64,000 nucleotides of DNA. Origin: Micromonospora sp. NBC_00421. Lineage in GTDB: Bacteria; Actinomycetota; Actinomycetes; Mycobacteriales; Micromonosporaceae. A model generated the notes under the pieces. It saw only the letters and a program-made list of their open reading frames with translations. It did no database searches and was not told where the DNA came from. The stretch lies in the NCBI RefSeq assembly GCF_036017915.1, contig NZ_CP107929.1, positions 806,001 through 870,000 on the forward strand. The letters are read 5' to 3'. Position 1 is the first letter of the stretch, and every line of letters starts with the position of its first letter. The position numbers were made by a program, and so were the translations under genes. Below are positions 25,969 through 37,924 of this stretch, piece after piece.

Positions 25969-27075
25969 ATGGAATTTCTAGCGGTCCTGTTGGTGGCCGT
26001 GGCGTTGATCATGGTGGTGACGCTGGCGAAGGCGGTACGCATCGTGCCGCAGCAGCGTCAGGACGTGGTGGAGCGACTCGGCAAGTACAAGCGCACCCTG
26101 AACCCCGGCCTGAACCTGCTGGTCCCGTTCGTGGACGCGGTGCGTACCAAGGTCGACATGCGGGAGCAGGTGGTCAGCTTCCCGCCGCAGCCGGTGATCA
26201 CCTCCGACAACCTGGTGGTGTCGATCGACACCGTCCTCTACTACAAGGTGGTCGACGCGGTCCGGGCCACCTACGAGATCGCCAACTTCATCCAGGCGAT
26301 CGAGCAGCTGACCGTCACCACGTTGCGTAACGTGATCGGTTCGCTCGACCTGGAGCGGGCGCTGACCAGCCGCGAGGAGATCAACAGGCACCTCTCCGGC
26401 GTGCTCGACGAGACCACCGGCCGGTGGGGCATCAAGGTCACCCGGGTGGAGATCAAGGCGATCGAGCCACCGGCGAGCATCCGCGACTCGATGGAGAAGC
26501 AGATGCGTGCCGAGCGGGACCGCCGGGCGGCGATCCTCACCGCCGAGGGGCACAAGCAGTCGCAGATCCTCACCGCCGAGGGTGACAAGCAGTCCGCGGT
26601 GCTGCGCGCCGACGGTGACCGGCAGGCCCGGATCCTCCAGGCCGAAGGTCAGGCCAAGGCGATCCGGACCGTCTTCGACGCGATCCACACCGCCAATCCG
26701 AGCCAGAAGGTGCTGGCCTACCAATACCTCCAGGCGCTGCCGCAGATCGCCAACGGCACGGCCAACAAGGTCTGGATCATCCCGACCGAGCTGACCAAGG
26801 CCCTGGAGGGCATGGGCGGTGCGCTGGGTGGGCTCAGCCGGATGGTCGGCGACGAGCCGGCCCCGGAGGCCAAGCACAGCGCCGGCGAGGTCGAGCGGGA
26901 GGCCGCCGAGGCGGCCCAGGCGGCGGCCATCGCCGCCCAGCAGATCCACGACGAGGTACGCGTCGCGGAGGCGCAGGCCACCGGCGGCAAGGTGCCGCAG
27001 GGGCTGCCGGCACCCGAGCCGGTCTCCCCGGCCAGTCTGGTCAGCGACCCGGCCGACCAGCGCGAACGGGCCTGA
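25969..27075 (+). CDS. SPFH/Band 7 (stomatin-like) protein
   Basis: A 368-residue protein with an N-terminal membrane helix (FLAVLLVAVALIMVVTLAKA), then the Band 7 domain (about 20-190; VPQQRQDVVERLGKYKRTLN, SREEINRHLSGVLDETTGRW). A long charged coiled coil follows (about 170-240; LTAEGHKQSQILTAEGDKQS) made of repeated AEG-x-KQ units, and a Pro/Ala tail. Such proteins scaffold lipid microdomains and partner with NfeD, encoded immediately upstream. Confidence 0.93.
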   Translation: MEFLAVLLVAVALIMVVTLAKAVRIVPQQRQDVVERLGKYKRTLNPGLNLLVPFVDAVRTKVDMREQVVSFPPQPVITSDNLVVSIDTVLYYKVVDAVRATYEIANFIQAIEQLTVTTLRNVIGSLDLERALTSREEINRHLSGVLDETTGRWGIKVTRVEIKAIEPPASIRDSMEKQMRAERDRRAAILTAEGHKQSQILTAEGDKQSAVLRADGDRQARILQAEGQAKAIRTVFDAIHTANPSQKVLAYQYLQALPQIANGTANKVWIIPTELTKALEGMGGALGGLSRMVGDEPAPEAKHSAGEVEREAAEAAQAAAIAAQQIHDEVRVAEAQATGGKVPQGLPAPEPVSPASLVSDPADQRERA

Positions 27076-27201
27076 CCCCGACGCCGCCCACCCCGGGCGG
27101 CAAATGCGAGAAACGCTCATCCGGTGCCCCGGTGCCTGCCACGATCGGTCCTGAGGGACGGGTGGTGGTCAGGGACCGGGGCGCCGATGCGTCGCATGCC
27201 C

Positions 27202-27289
27202 CCCGTCGGAGCAGACGGGTGACGCGTTCCGGCCCACCCGTCGGAGCAGACGGGCGCTGCCTTGCGTGTCGCCCGTCCGAGCGGACGAG
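27202..27289. repeat. array of three 18-nt palindromes at 35-nt spacing
   Basis: CCCGTCGGAGCAGACGGG occurs at 27202-27219 and 27237-27254, and CCCGTCCGAGCGGACGAG at 27272-27289. Each begins exactly 35 nt after the last, separated by unrelated 17-nt spacers. Each unit has CCCGTC/GACGGG-type arms around a 6-nt core. The array ends 8 nt before the ATG of the downstream membrane gene, so it may be a multi-operator or leader hairpin array. Confidence 0.65.
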
Positions 27290-27296
27290 GTGAGGC

Positions 27297-28091
27297 ATGA
27301 AGGACCTGTTCTCCCGTACCCCGGTTCCCGGCGCACACGACCCGGCAGGGCCGCTGGGCACCCGGCGGACCGGTGGCGGCTTCGGGGTGCTGCCCTTCGT
27401 CGGCGACCCCGGCCCGGCCGCGCCTGCCACCGACGCCAGTTGGGCCTGGTCACTGCGCCGGCTGTCCCGCGCCTCGGTCTGGCTGCTGCCCGCGTACGCG
27501 GTGCTCTACGGGCTGGTGGCGATGGCCAGCGACGGCGGGGTCGGCAACGACCCGTACCCGGCCGACGGCCGACCGCTCTACCTGCTCGGCTGGGTGGCCG
27601 CGATCTGGCTGGGGCTGCTCGCCCTGCTCGCGCTCACCGGCCTGCTCGCGGCCACCCGCAGCCGGCGGGGCGCGGTGGCGGGCCTGCTGGCCAGCATCGG
27701 CGGCACGGTGCTGATGCTGCCCTTCGCCGGCCTGACCGAGCAGGCCCCGGTCTTCGGCACCACCGCCCGGATGCTGGTGCTGGTCGGGGCCACCTGCTAC
27801 AGCGCGGGATGGCTGCTCACCGGCTGGGCGGTGGCCCGCAGTGGTGTCTTCGCCATCGGCGACGGGGCGATGCTGATGATCGCCGCCCCGCTGCTCGGCC
27901 TCGGCGGCGCGCTGGTCGGCTCGTTGCAGACCTTCGGCGCGATCTTCGTGCTGATCGCCGGCATCGGCATCGGCTACCGCTCCGGCCGCCTGCTTCCCGC
28001 CGCCACCGCCCGAGACGCCGCCACCGCCAGCCTCACCACCCCCACCCCCACCCCCACCCCCACCCCGCCCCGGCTCGTCCCGCCCCGGTGA
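27297..28091 (+). CDS. multi-spanning membrane protein, unknown
   Basis: A 264-residue protein with about five hydrophobic segments (SVWLLPAYAVLYGLVAMA near 60-77, LLGWVAAIWLGLLALLALTG near 97-116, then near 125, 160 and 190-225). The N-terminal 50 residues are Pro/Gly-rich and cytoplasmic. The C-terminus is a PTPTPTPTP tail encoded by C-rich DNA (about 28039-28070). The stop codon lies inside a dispersed palindromic repeat (28086-28147). GAGG precedes the ATG. No family is recognisable. Confidence 0.7.
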   Translation: MKDLFSRTPVPGAHDPAGPLGTRRTGGGFGVLPFVGDPGPAAPATDASWAWSLRRLSRASVWLLPAYAVLYGLVAMASDGGVGNDPYPADGRPLYLLGWVAAIWLGLLALLALTGLLAATRSRRGAVAGLLASIGGTVLMLPFAGLTEQAPVFGTTARMLVLVGATCYSAGWLLTGWAVARSGVFAIGDGAMLMIAAPLLGLGGALVGSLQTFGAIFVLIAGIGIGYRSGRLLPAATARDAATASLTTPTPTPTPTPPRLVPPR

Positions 28092-28147
28092 TCAAGAGGT
28101 TTTGGTCAAAATTCCGTTCGGAGAGCCCTCAAACTTCTTGATCACCG
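28086..28147. repeat. dispersed palindromic repeat, family A copy 1
   Basis: Arms CGGTGATCAAGAGGTTT (from 28086) and AAACTTCTTGATCACCG (ending 28147) flank a non-conserved centre. It overlaps the stop codon of the upstream membrane gene. Homologous copies are at 31411, 37925 and 52773. Confidence 0.85.
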
Positions 28148-28325
28148 ATCCGGGGGCGGAGAGGACGCGGCGGGCGGCCGGGGAGGGAGCGGGACGTGGG
28201 GGACGTGGGGGACGGGAAGGTTGGTGGGGGACGGGAGGGTGGTGGGGTGGGGAAGTCGCTGGCAGGTTACGGTGAGTTACCTGACAATCGGGTGGTGGAG
28301 TGGGCCGCTGGTCGGTGCGGTGGCA
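28148..28325. other. G-rich intergenic stretch before the PBP gene
   Basis: The + strand is very G-rich between about 28190 and 28252 (runs such as GTGGGGGACG and GGTGGGGTGGGGAAG). It contains several clusters of four G-runs that could form a G-quadruplex. No gene is visible. It follows repeat copy 1 directly. Confidence 0.5.
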
Positions 28326-30500
28326 ATGCTTACGCCCATGTCCTCACCCCGGACGCCGCTGACGCGGCTGCTCACCGTGCTGCTCGCCGGCCTGCTGGCC
28401 GGTCTGGTCCTCGCGGTCGCCGCGCTGCCGGGCAATCTGCTCGCCGGAGCCGCCACCAAGGCGGTGCTCGGGGCGTTCGACGACCTGCCGGCGGCGCTGC
28501 GCACCCCGGCCACCCCGCAGCGCTCCTACCTCTACGCCAACGACGGTAGGACGCTGCTCACCACGTTCTACGACGTCAACCGCACCGACGTGGCGTTGGC
28601 CGAGATCGCCCCGGCACTGCGGCAGGCGATCGTCGCCGCCGAGGACCGGCGCTTCTACTCCCACGGCGGGGCAGACCTGCGGGGCATGGCCCGTGCCCTG
28701 GTCGCCAACGTCACCGGCGGCGGCACCGCCCAGGGCGGCTCCACGCTGACCATGCAGTACGTACGCAACGTGCTCAAGTCCGACCCCACCCGCACCGCCG
28801 AGGAGCGGCAGGCGGCCACCGAGCAGACCGTCGGGCGCAAGCTCCAGGAGATCCGGTACGCCACCGAGCTGGAGAAGACCCTCGGCAAGGACGAGATCCT
28901 CAACCGCTACCTCAACATCGCCTACTTCGGCTCCGGGGCGTACGGGGTGGCCGCCGCCAGCCAGCGCTACTTCGGCAAGACACCGGCCGACCTGACCCTC
29001 GCCGAGTCGGCGCTGCTGGCTGGCCTGGTCCAGTCCCCCGACGCGTACAGTCCGATCGACGGTGACCGGGACGCGGCGCTGCGGCGGCGCGGGTACGTGC
29101 TCGACTCGATGGTCGCCACCGGCGCGATCACCGCGGCCCAGGCCGACGTGGCCCGCGCCGAGAAGCTGACCCTGCGCCCCACCGCCCAGCCCAACGGCTG
29201 CACCGCCACGGCCACCGCCGACGCCGGTTTCTTCTGCGACTACCTGCGCCGCTGGTGGCTGGAGCAGCCCGCCTTCGGCGCGACCGCGCAGGAGCGGGAG
29301 CAGGCGCTGCGTCGGGGCGGCTACACCGTGGTCACCTCGCTCGACCCCGACGTGCAGGCCACCGCCGTGGCCGAGGCCCGCAAGGTCTACCCCGCCGACG
29401 ACAGGCGGGCCCTGCCGATCGCCGCCGTCGAGCCCGGCACCGGCCGGGTCCTCGCCCTGGCCGTCAACCGGGAGTACGGCGTGGGCGACGGCCAGACCGT
29501 CAACCCGCTGGTCTCCGGTGGCGGCAGCATCGCCGGCTACCAGGCCGGCTCGACGTTCAAGCTGTTCACCATGCTGGCCGCGCTGGAGAACGGTCGTACC
29601 CTGTCCACCGGGTTCGACTCGCCGAGCCGGCTGACCACCCGGTTCCCCGCCGAGGGCGAGGCCGCCTGCGACGGTAAATGGTGTCCGGCCAACGCCAACC
29701 CGGCGCGGATGGACGGCTACCGGATGATGTGGGACGGCTTCGGCCGCTCGGTGAACACCTACTTCGTCTGGCTGGAGGAGCAGGTCGGCCCGGCCAAGGT
29801 GGTGGAGATGGCCCAGCGCCTCGGGATCACCTTCCGTGCCCAGGCCGACGCCGACCTCGCCGCGCACGACGCCGACGACTGGGGGGCGTTCACCCTCGGG
29901 GTGTCCGCCACCACTCCGCTCGACCTGGCCAACGCCTATGCCACCGTCGCCGCAGAGGGGACGTACTGCGCCCCGACGCCTGTGGTGTCGGTGACCGCCC
30001 CGGACGGCACGACGGTGCCGGTCGGCGAGCCGTCCTGCCGGCAGGCGCTGTCACCGGACGTGGCGCGGGCCGCCACCGACGCGGCCCGCTGCCCGGTGGG
30101 CCAGCAGTCGGCGTACGGGCAGTGCAACGGCAGCACCGCCGGCGGGGTGGACCGGATCGTCGGCCGTCCGGTGGCCGGCAAGACCGGCAGCTCGGAGCAG
30201 AACGCCACCGAGACCTTCGTCGGCTTCACCCCGCAGGTGGCGGTCGCCGGCATCGCCGCCAACCCCGACGACCCGAGCGACGCGGTCGGCGCGGCGGTGC
30301 AGGGCGAGGTGATCACCGCGGTCGCCCGGACCATCCGCACCGCTGTCGACGGCCAACCGGTCCGCGACTTCACCGCTCCCAGCCGGGAGCTGGCAGGCAA
30401 CCCGCAACGCCCGTCGCCCCGCCCGTCGCCCAGCCTGCCGCAACCGGACCAGGGCCTCCCCTCGGACCTGCTCCGCTGGTTGCAGAACCGCCGAGGCTGA
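28326..30500 (+). CDS. class A penicillin-binding protein (transglycosylase/transpeptidase)
   Basis: A 724-residue bifunctional peptidoglycan synthase. It has one N-terminal signal-anchor helix (LLTVLLAGLLAGLVLAVAAL). The GT51 domain (about 70-280) has VAAEDRRFYSHGG (catalytic Glu), GGSTLTMQYVRN and a long RKLQEIRYATELEKTLGK-type motif. The transpeptidase domain (about 350-690) has the SxxK motif AGSTFKLF, SxN in GRSVNTYFV, and KTG in AGKTGSSEQN. ATG at 28326 or 28338 (MSSPRTPL) is uncertain; the ribosome site is weak. A Pro-rich tail follows. It polymerises lipid II on the outer face of the membrane. Confidence 0.93.
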   Translation: MLTPMSSPRTPLTRLLTVLLAGLLAGLVLAVAALPGNLLAGAATKAVLGAFDDLPAALRTPATPQRSYLYANDGRTLLTTFYDVNRTDVALAEIAPALRQAIVAAEDRRFYSHGGADLRGMARALVANVTGGGTAQGGSTLTMQYVRNVLKSDPTRTAEERQAATEQTVGRKLQEIRYATELEKTLGKDEILNRYLNIAYFGSGAYGVAAASQRYFGKTPADLTLAESALLAGLVQSPDAYSPIDGDRDAALRRRGYVLDSMVATGAITAAQADVARAEKLTLRPTAQPNGCTATATADAGFFCDYLRRWWLEQPAFGATAQEREQALRRGGYTVVTSLDPDVQATAVAEARKVYPADDRRALPIAAVEPGTGRVLALAVNREYGVGDGQTVNPLVSGGGSIAGYQAGSTFKLFTMLAALENGRTLSTGFDSPSRLTTRFPAEGEAACDGKWCPANANPARMDGYRMMWDGFGRSVNTYFVWLEEQVGPAKVVEMAQRLGITFRAQADADLAAHDADDWGAFTLGVSATTPLDLANAYATVAAEGTYCAPTPVVSVTAPDGTTVPVGEPSCRQALSPDVARAATDAARCPVGQQSAYGQCNGSTAGGVDRIVGRPVAGKTGSSEQNATETFVGFTPQVAVAGIAANPDDPSDAVGAAVQGEVITAVARTIRTAVDGQPVRDFTAPSRELAGNPQRPSPRPSPSLPQPDQGLPSDLLRWLQNRRG

Positions 30501-30692
30501 GCCGGGATCCGTGCGTGGCACATGATCTTCAGCGGTAGTGGCGAGGAGGAACCAGCGGGACCACCAGCCGGGCGCGGGGGCCGGGATGGTGGCCGTGCTG
30601 TCGACGGGCCGGGGTGTTGGCTGTGCTGTCACCGGGGCTGGACCGGGGTGCTGGCTGTGCTGTCGGGGCTGTTCGACGCGGGGCGGTGACGC

Positions 30693-31307
30693 CTACCGGC
30701 GGGCGGTCGCCGCGGCGACCGCACGGTCCAGGGCGGCGGCCACCGTCGCCGGGTCGGCGTCGCCGTCGATCGTGGTGAAGGCGCCGAACTCGGGGAGCGC
30801 CCGGTACCCGGCGTCCAGCGCGGTCAGGTGCGCCAGTTCCTCGGTGTCGATGCCCCGGTCCGACACCCGCTGCCGGGCCAGCTCCGGGGCGACCGCCAGG
30901 AAGCAGACCAGGTCCGGCCTGGGAAAGAGGGCGTACGCGGCGCGGACGAGTCGTACGCCCCGGTCGCCCCGGGCTCGCATGATCACGTACTGGCACCAGG
31001 TCCAGCGGTCCATCACCCCGACCCGTCCGGTCAGCCGGGTGACCACCACCGCTCGGGCCAGAGCCAGCCAGCGCACCGTCGCCTCCAGCACCGGGTAGCC
31101 GCGCCGACCGAACAGGTGCACACCGTCGCGACGACCCACCGCCCGCGCCAACCGGTTCCACAGCGGCCGTCCACCGGCGTTCTCGAGGTACGTCGCCGGC
31201 ACCCCCGCCGCGTTCAGCCGCCCCACCAACCCCTTCGCCTGGGTCGACTTCCCGGCCCCGTCCACTCCCACCACCGCGACGACCACCCCACGCCCCACCC
31301 CCGGCAC
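30693..31307 (-). CDS. thymidylate kinase-like P-loop kinase
   Basis: A roughly 204-residue protein with Walker A VGVDGAGKST (near residue 12-21) and the dTMP-kinase DR motif MDRWTWCQY (near 95-105). The lid region includes RQRVSDRGIDTEELAHLTAL. The family phosphorylates dTMP or another nucleotide. This form, shorter in N-terminus and lacking clear DRY, may not be the housekeeping Tmk. The upstream region is C-rich, so the start is uncertain; GTG at 31307 is the most likely (MPGVGRGVVVAVVG). It converges with the PBP gene. Confidence 0.75.
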   Translation of the reverse strand: MPGVGRGVVVAVVGVDGAGKSTQAKGLVGRLNAAGVPATYLENAGGRPLWNRLARAVGRRDGVHLFGRRGYPVLEATVRWLALARAVVVTRLTGRVGVMDRWTWCQYVIMRARGDRGVRLVRAAYALFPRPDLVCFLAVAPELARQRVSDRGIDTEELAHLTALDAGYRALPEFGAFTTIDGDADPATVAAALDRAVAAATARR

Positions 31308-31410
31308 CCTAACCACCCCGAACAACCCCACCCCCCAAACTGCCCCCACCCCCCGCCCCCGCCCCCGCCCCCAGCCCCCGCCCGCCGTCCTCCCCCTCCT
31401 CGCCTGCCCT

Positions 31411-31472
31411 CGGTGATCAAGAGGTTTACGTCATGACAAGCGCCCTGCATGACGTAAACCTCTTGATCACCG
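31411..31472. repeat. dispersed palindromic repeat, family A copy 2 (25-bp perfect arms)
   Basis: The most perfect copy. It has 25-nt arms beginning CGGTGATCAAGAGGTTT and continuing with ACGTCATG, a 12-nt loop, and the exact reverse complement ending ATCACCG (31472). It lies between the TPP-enzyme stop and the kinase start, beside a C-rich tract (31320-31400) and the GCTGGGCCGT repeats that follow (31480-31513). Confidence 0.9.
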
Positions 31473-31546
31473 GCCCGTGCTGGCCCGTGCTGGGCCGTGC
31501 TGGGCCGTGCCGGCCTGAAGCGGGTGGGCGGGGAAGGTGAGGTGGG

Positions 31547-33385
31547 TCAGGGGTTCTTGCGGCGGGGGCGGTAGGTGGTGAGGGTGGCGGGGAGGGCGCG
31601 GCGGATGATGGCGGCGCGGTCGGTGTCGCCGTGGAGCAGGGCTGCCGCCGTGTTGCGGGCTTCGTCCAGGGTGAAGTGCGGGGGGAGCATCAGCTCCGCC
31701 GGGTCGACCATCGCGTTGACCACCATCGGGCGGTCGGCGGTCAGGGCCCGCCGCCACAGGCCGGCGACCTGGCCGGGGGAGTCGACCAACTCGCCGTCGA
31801 GGCCCAGCACCTCGGCCCACCTGTGGTACGCCACGTCCGGCACGTCCTGGCTGGCCGGATAGCGCGGGGTGCCCTCGGTGGAACGCTGTTCCCAACTGAC
31901 GAACGCCAGATCCCGGTTGTTGAGCACCAGCACCACGAAACGCGGGTCGGCCCAGTGTCGCCAGTTCTTCGCCACGGTGATCAACTCGTTGACCCCGTTC
32001 ATCTGCATCGCCCCGTCGCCGATCAGCACCACCACCGGTCGGTCCGGGTGGGCGAACTTCGCCGCCAGGGCGTACGGCATGGCGCCGCCCATCGACAGCA
32101 GGGTGCCGGAGAGGCTGGCCAGCATGCCGGGCCGGACCTGGAGGTGGCGGGCGTACCAGGCGGTGGCGGTGCCGCAGTCCACCGCGATCATCGCGTCGTC
32201 GGGCAGCGCGTCGTTGAGGGTGTGGAACAGCAACTGCGGGTTCACCGGGTCGGCGGACTGCCCGGCCAGGTCCGCCTGGGAGCGTCGCCACGCCGAGGTG
32301 GCGTCGGCGATGGTCGCCCGCCAGGCCGTCGGGGCGGGGTGGTCGCCCAGTTCGCGCAGCAGCGCCCGCAGGGTCGGGCCGGCGTCGCCGGTCAGGTTGA
32401 CCTCCGTCGGGTAGCGCAGCCCCATCCGGGTCCCGTCCAGGTCGATCTGCACCGCGCGGGCCTGACCCTGCGGCGGATAGAACTCCGAGTACGGCATGTT
32501 GCTGCCGACGATCAGCAACCTGTCGCACCCCTGCATCAGCTGCCAGCTCGGTCGGGTGCCGAGCAGGCCGATCGCCCCGGTCACCCAGGGCTCGCGGTGA
32601 TCCACGGCGGTGAAGCCGAGCAGCGCTGTGGTTACCCCGGCACCCAGCCGGTCGGCGATCAGGCGTACCTCCTGCTCGGCGTCGAGCGCGCCCTGACCGA
32701 CGAGCATCGCCACCTTCTCGCCGCCGCGCAGCACCTCGGCGGCGCGGCGCAGCTCCGCCTCGGGCGGCACCGTCGGCATGCTGCTCGGGACCGAGCTGGT
32801 GTGGTAGTAGCCGTGCGCGTGCGGCGGGTCCGGCACCGCCGGCTCGTCCTGCACGTCCAGCGGGAGCACCAGCGCGGTCACCGTCCGGCGGGACAGCGCC
32901 GTACGGCAGGCCCGGTCCACCAGGTGCCGTACCTGGGACGGGTCGTCGAGCTGGGCCAGGAACTCCCCGGCGACGTCCTTGTAGAGGGCGAGCAGGTCGA
33001 CCTCCTGGTAGTAGCCCCCGCCCTCGGCGGTCAGCGCGGTGTTGCCGACCAGGGCCACCACCGGCTGGTGGTCGAGCTTGGCGTCGTAGAGGCCGTTGAG
33101 CAGGTGGATCGCGCCGGGGCCACTGGTCGCCAGGGCGCAGCCGATCGGGCCGCCGCCGTACTTGACGTGGGCGCTTGCGGCGAAACCGGCGGTCTCCTCG
33201 TGGCGGACCTGGACGAACTCCACCCGGTCGCCGGCCCGTTGCAGGGCGGAGGTCATGCCGTTGATGCCGTCGCCGGGGTAGCCGAAGTAGCGGTGCACGC
33301 CCCACTCGGCGAGGCGGGCCACGATGTGGTCGGCGACAGTGGCGTTCTTCGGCAACCGGCCGTCGGCGGTGCCCGCTGCGCTCAT
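31547..33385 (-). CDS. TPP-dependent enzyme, pyruvate oxidase/acetolactate synthase-like
   Basis: A 612-residue thiamine-pyrophosphate enzyme. The N-terminal domain has the cofactor-activating Glu in VRHEETAGFAAS (about residues 60-71). The C-terminal domain has the TPP/Mg motif VVLIGDGAMQMNGV with LNNRDLAFVSWEQRS. The central domain (about 195-330) could bind FAD or a nucleotide. Length and motifs match actinobacterial pyruvate oxidase/poxB-type and acetolactate-synthase-like proteins, which cannot be separated by sequence alone. No small regulatory subunit is adjacent. ATG at 33385 has GGAGGG upstream. Divergent from the TrmH-type gene. Confidence 0.85.
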   Translation of the reverse strand: MSAAGTADGRLPKNATVADHIVARLAEWGVHRYFGYPGDGINGMTSALQRAGDRVEFVQVRHEETAGFAASAHVKYGGGPIGCALATSGPGAIHLLNGLYDAKLDHQPVVALVGNTALTAEGGGYYQEVDLLALYKDVAGEFLAQLDDPSQVRHLVDRACRTALSRRTVTALVLPLDVQDEPAVPDPPHAHGYYHTSSVPSSMPTVPPEAELRRAAEVLRGGEKVAMLVGQGALDAEQEVRLIADRLGAGVTTALLGFTAVDHREPWVTGAIGLLGTRPSWQLMQGCDRLLIVGSNMPYSEFYPPQGQARAVQIDLDGTRMGLRYPTEVNLTGDAGPTLRALLRELGDHPAPTAWRATIADATSAWRRSQADLAGQSADPVNPQLLFHTLNDALPDDAMIAVDCGTATAWYARHLQVRPGMLASLSGTLLSMGGAMPYALAAKFAHPDRPVVVLIGDGAMQMNGVNELITVAKNWRHWADPRFVVLVLNNRDLAFVSWEQRSTEGTPRYPASQDVPDVAYHRWAEVLGLDGELVDSPGQVAGLWRRALTADRPMVVNAMVDPAELMLPPHFTLDEARNTAAALLHGDTDRAAIIRRALPATLTTYRPRRKNP

Positions 33386-33571
33386 CGTGGTAGTCCCTCC
33401 GGTGGTGTCCGCTCACCGCCCGATTCCCCCGCCACGCTCCCGGAAACCCGGCCGTGCCCGGAATGACCCGACGGTGTGCGTGCCCGGCAGGCCGGTGGGC
33501 GGGACACCGGCAGGCCGGTGCGCCGGGACCGCACCGGCGGTGCGTGCCGGGACACCCGGCAGAATCGGGCG

Positions 33572-35901
<2,330 letters not shown>

Positions 35902-35908
35902 CCGGTCC

Positions 35909-35945
35909 CGGCGGAGCCGGCCGACATGGCCGGTCGGCTCCGCCG
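35909..35945 (+). terminator. terminator after argG
   Basis: CGGCGGAGCCG (35909-35919) pairs perfectly with CGGCTCCGCCG (35935-35945), 8 nt past the argG stop. It is GC-rich without a T-run. Confidence 0.7.
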
Positions 35946-36067
35946 TGCCGCCTGCCGGTGCGCGGTGACCGGGCGGACCGGGCGACGCCGCCGCGCCCAC
36001 CATCGACCGCGGCTGCGGCGGCGGTGGGTGGTGAGGGACAGGGGTCACGGAGGGTAGCCTGTCGCCC

Positions 36068-37834
36068 GTGTTCCCTACCGTCCGTGAGGTGCTGGCGCTG
36101 GACCCGGTCCGTCGCGGTGCGCCGCGGCTGGTGGCCGGGGAGACCGCCCTGGACCGGCCGGTGCGTTGGGTGCACGTGACCGAGGTGCCCGACATCGCCA
36201 CCCTGCTCGGTGGTGGCGAACTGGTGCTCACCACCGGGATCGGCCTGCCCGCCGACGACGCCGGACTACGCGCCTTCATCGGCGACCTCGCCGAGGTGGG
36301 CGTCTCCGGGCTCGTGGTCGAGCTGGGTCGCCGCTACCTCACCGAGGTGCCCCGGGTGATGGCAGTGGCCGCCGAACGGCGCGGCCTGCCCCTGGTCGAG
36401 CTGCGCCGGGCCACCCCGTTCGTCCGGATCACCGAAGCGGTGCACGCCCTGATCGTCGATGCCCAACTGCACGAGCTGCGGGCCACCGAGGAGATCCACC
36501 AGCGGTTCACCGACCTGTCCGTCGAGGGCGCCGGGGTGGCCGAGGTGGTCCGGCAGGCCGCCGAGCTGGCCGGCTGCCCGGTGGTGCTGGAGAACCTCTC
36601 CCGGCAGGTGCTCGGCTACGACCCGGCGGGGGAGAGCGCCGACCTGCTGCTGGACGGCTGGGAGCAGCACTCCCGGCGGATCCGTCCCGCCGGGCGGACA
36701 GCGTACGACGTGGACAGCGGGTGGTTGGTGACCACCGTCGGCGCGCGCGGGCAGGACTGGGGCCGGTTGCTGCTGCGCTGGCCGGCCGGTGGGGGCCTAG
36801 GAGGTAGCCGACCCGTCGGTAGCCCGCCCACCCGGCTGACCATCCTGGTGGAGCGGGCCGCCTCGACGCTGGCGCTGGGTCGACTGATCCGGCGCGACGC
36901 CGAAGGGCTGGAGCGGCAGCTGCACCGCACCCTGCTCACCGCCCTGCTCGACCACTCCCGCCCGGTGGACGAGATCGCGCTGCGGGCCAGGGCGCTGGGG
37001 GTGGTCCTGGAGCGCCGGCACCTGATCGGCGTGATGGTCCGGCTTCGCCGGGACGGCGCGGTGGGCAGCCCCACGTCGGGCGACGGCGTTCCGTCGGTCG
37101 ACGGACCCGGCCCGCCCCCTTCCCCGGCCCCCTGGCCGGCACCGACGACCCCGGCGCATCCGGAGGCCGGACCGGCCCGGTTGCGTGATCTCGCCGAGGC
37201 GGTCGGCCAGGCGCTGCGGGAGACGAAGCTGTCCGGCCTGTCCAGCCCCGTCGACGACCAGGTGGTGGGGGTCCTGCTGGCCCTGCCGGACGTCGCCGCC
37301 GAGGAGCGCGCCCTCGCGACCTTCGCCGCCGCGCTGCGCCGCCGCCACCCCGACCAGCCGTCGCCCGGCGGGAACAACCACCGGCTGACCGTGATCGTCG
37401 CGGCCGGCTCCGGGGTGGGCAGCCTGCGGGAGGTACGCCGGTCGCTGGTCGAGGCCCGCCAGGTCGCCGAGGCCGCCCGTCGGGACCGTCGGGACCTGCC
37501 GGTCTTCCGGCTGCCGGATGTCGGACTGGCCGGTCTGCTGCACCTGCTGCGCGACGAGCCCCGGTTGCAGACCTTCGTCGAGCGGGAACTAGGCGCGCTG
37601 CTGGCCCACGACGCCCGGCACCCCCGGGACCAGCTGCTCGCCACCCTGCGCGCCTACCTGGAGCAGGGCCGCAACAAGTCGGCCGGGGCGGCTGCCGCAC
37701 ACCTGTCCCGGCCGGCTTTCTACGAGCGGCTGGCCCGGATCGGCCGGATCCTCGGCGTCGACCTCGACTCGGTCGAAGCCTGCCTGTCCCTACACGTCGC
37801 CCTGCTCGCCCTCGACGCCGTCCGCACCCCCTGA
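36068..37834 (+). CDS. PucR-family transcriptional regulator
   Basis: A 588-residue regulator of the PucR/CdaR class. The N-terminal PucR domain (about 1-130; VREVLALDPVRRGAPRLVAG, GGGELVLTTGIGLPADD) is followed by a GGDEF-like mid-region and a C-terminal helix-turn-helix (about 540-585; TLRAYLEQGRNKSAGAAAAH and LSRPAFYERLARIGRILGVD). Such proteins respond to purines, amino acids or other metabolites and act on nearby genes. Target unknown. The aminotransferase/MmsA catabolic pair lies 3.2 kb away and would be a logical target, but the mur genes intervene. GTG at 36068 starts. Confidence 0.88.
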   Translation: MFPTVREVLALDPVRRGAPRLVAGETALDRPVRWVHVTEVPDIATLLGGGELVLTTGIGLPADDAGLRAFIGDLAEVGVSGLVVELGRRYLTEVPRVMAVAAERRGLPLVELRRATPFVRITEAVHALIVDAQLHELRATEEIHQRFTDLSVEGAGVAEVVRQAAELAGCPVVLENLSRQVLGYDPAGESADLLLDGWEQHSRRIRPAGRTAYDVDSGWLVTTVGARGQDWGRLLLRWPAGGGLGGSRPVGSPPTRLTILVERAASTLALGRLIRRDAEGLERQLHRTLLTALLDHSRPVDEIALRARALGVVLERRHLIGVMVRLRRDGAVGSPTSGDGVPSVDGPGPPPSPAPWPAPTTPAHPEAGPARLRDLAEAVGQALRETKLSGLSSPVDDQVVGVLLALPDVAAEERALATFAAALRRRHPDQPSPGGNNHRLTVIVAAGSGVGSLREVRRSLVEARQVAEAARRDRRDLPVFRLPDVGLAGLLHLLRDEPRLQTFVERELGALLAHDARHPRDQLLATLRAYLEQGRNKSAGAAAAHLSRPAFYERLARIGRILGVDLDSVEACLSLHVALLALDAVRTP

Positions 37835-37924
37835 AACCCCACCCCCACCCCCACCCACCCACCCACCCACCCCCACCCACCCCCACCCCCGCGCCTGCCG
37901 GGCCACCCCAGCCCCGCGCTCGCC

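Noticed and set aside
27202..27289. CRISPR-like array
   Set aside because: Repeats are only 18 nt and palindromic with 17-nt spacers, three units, and no cas genes nearby.
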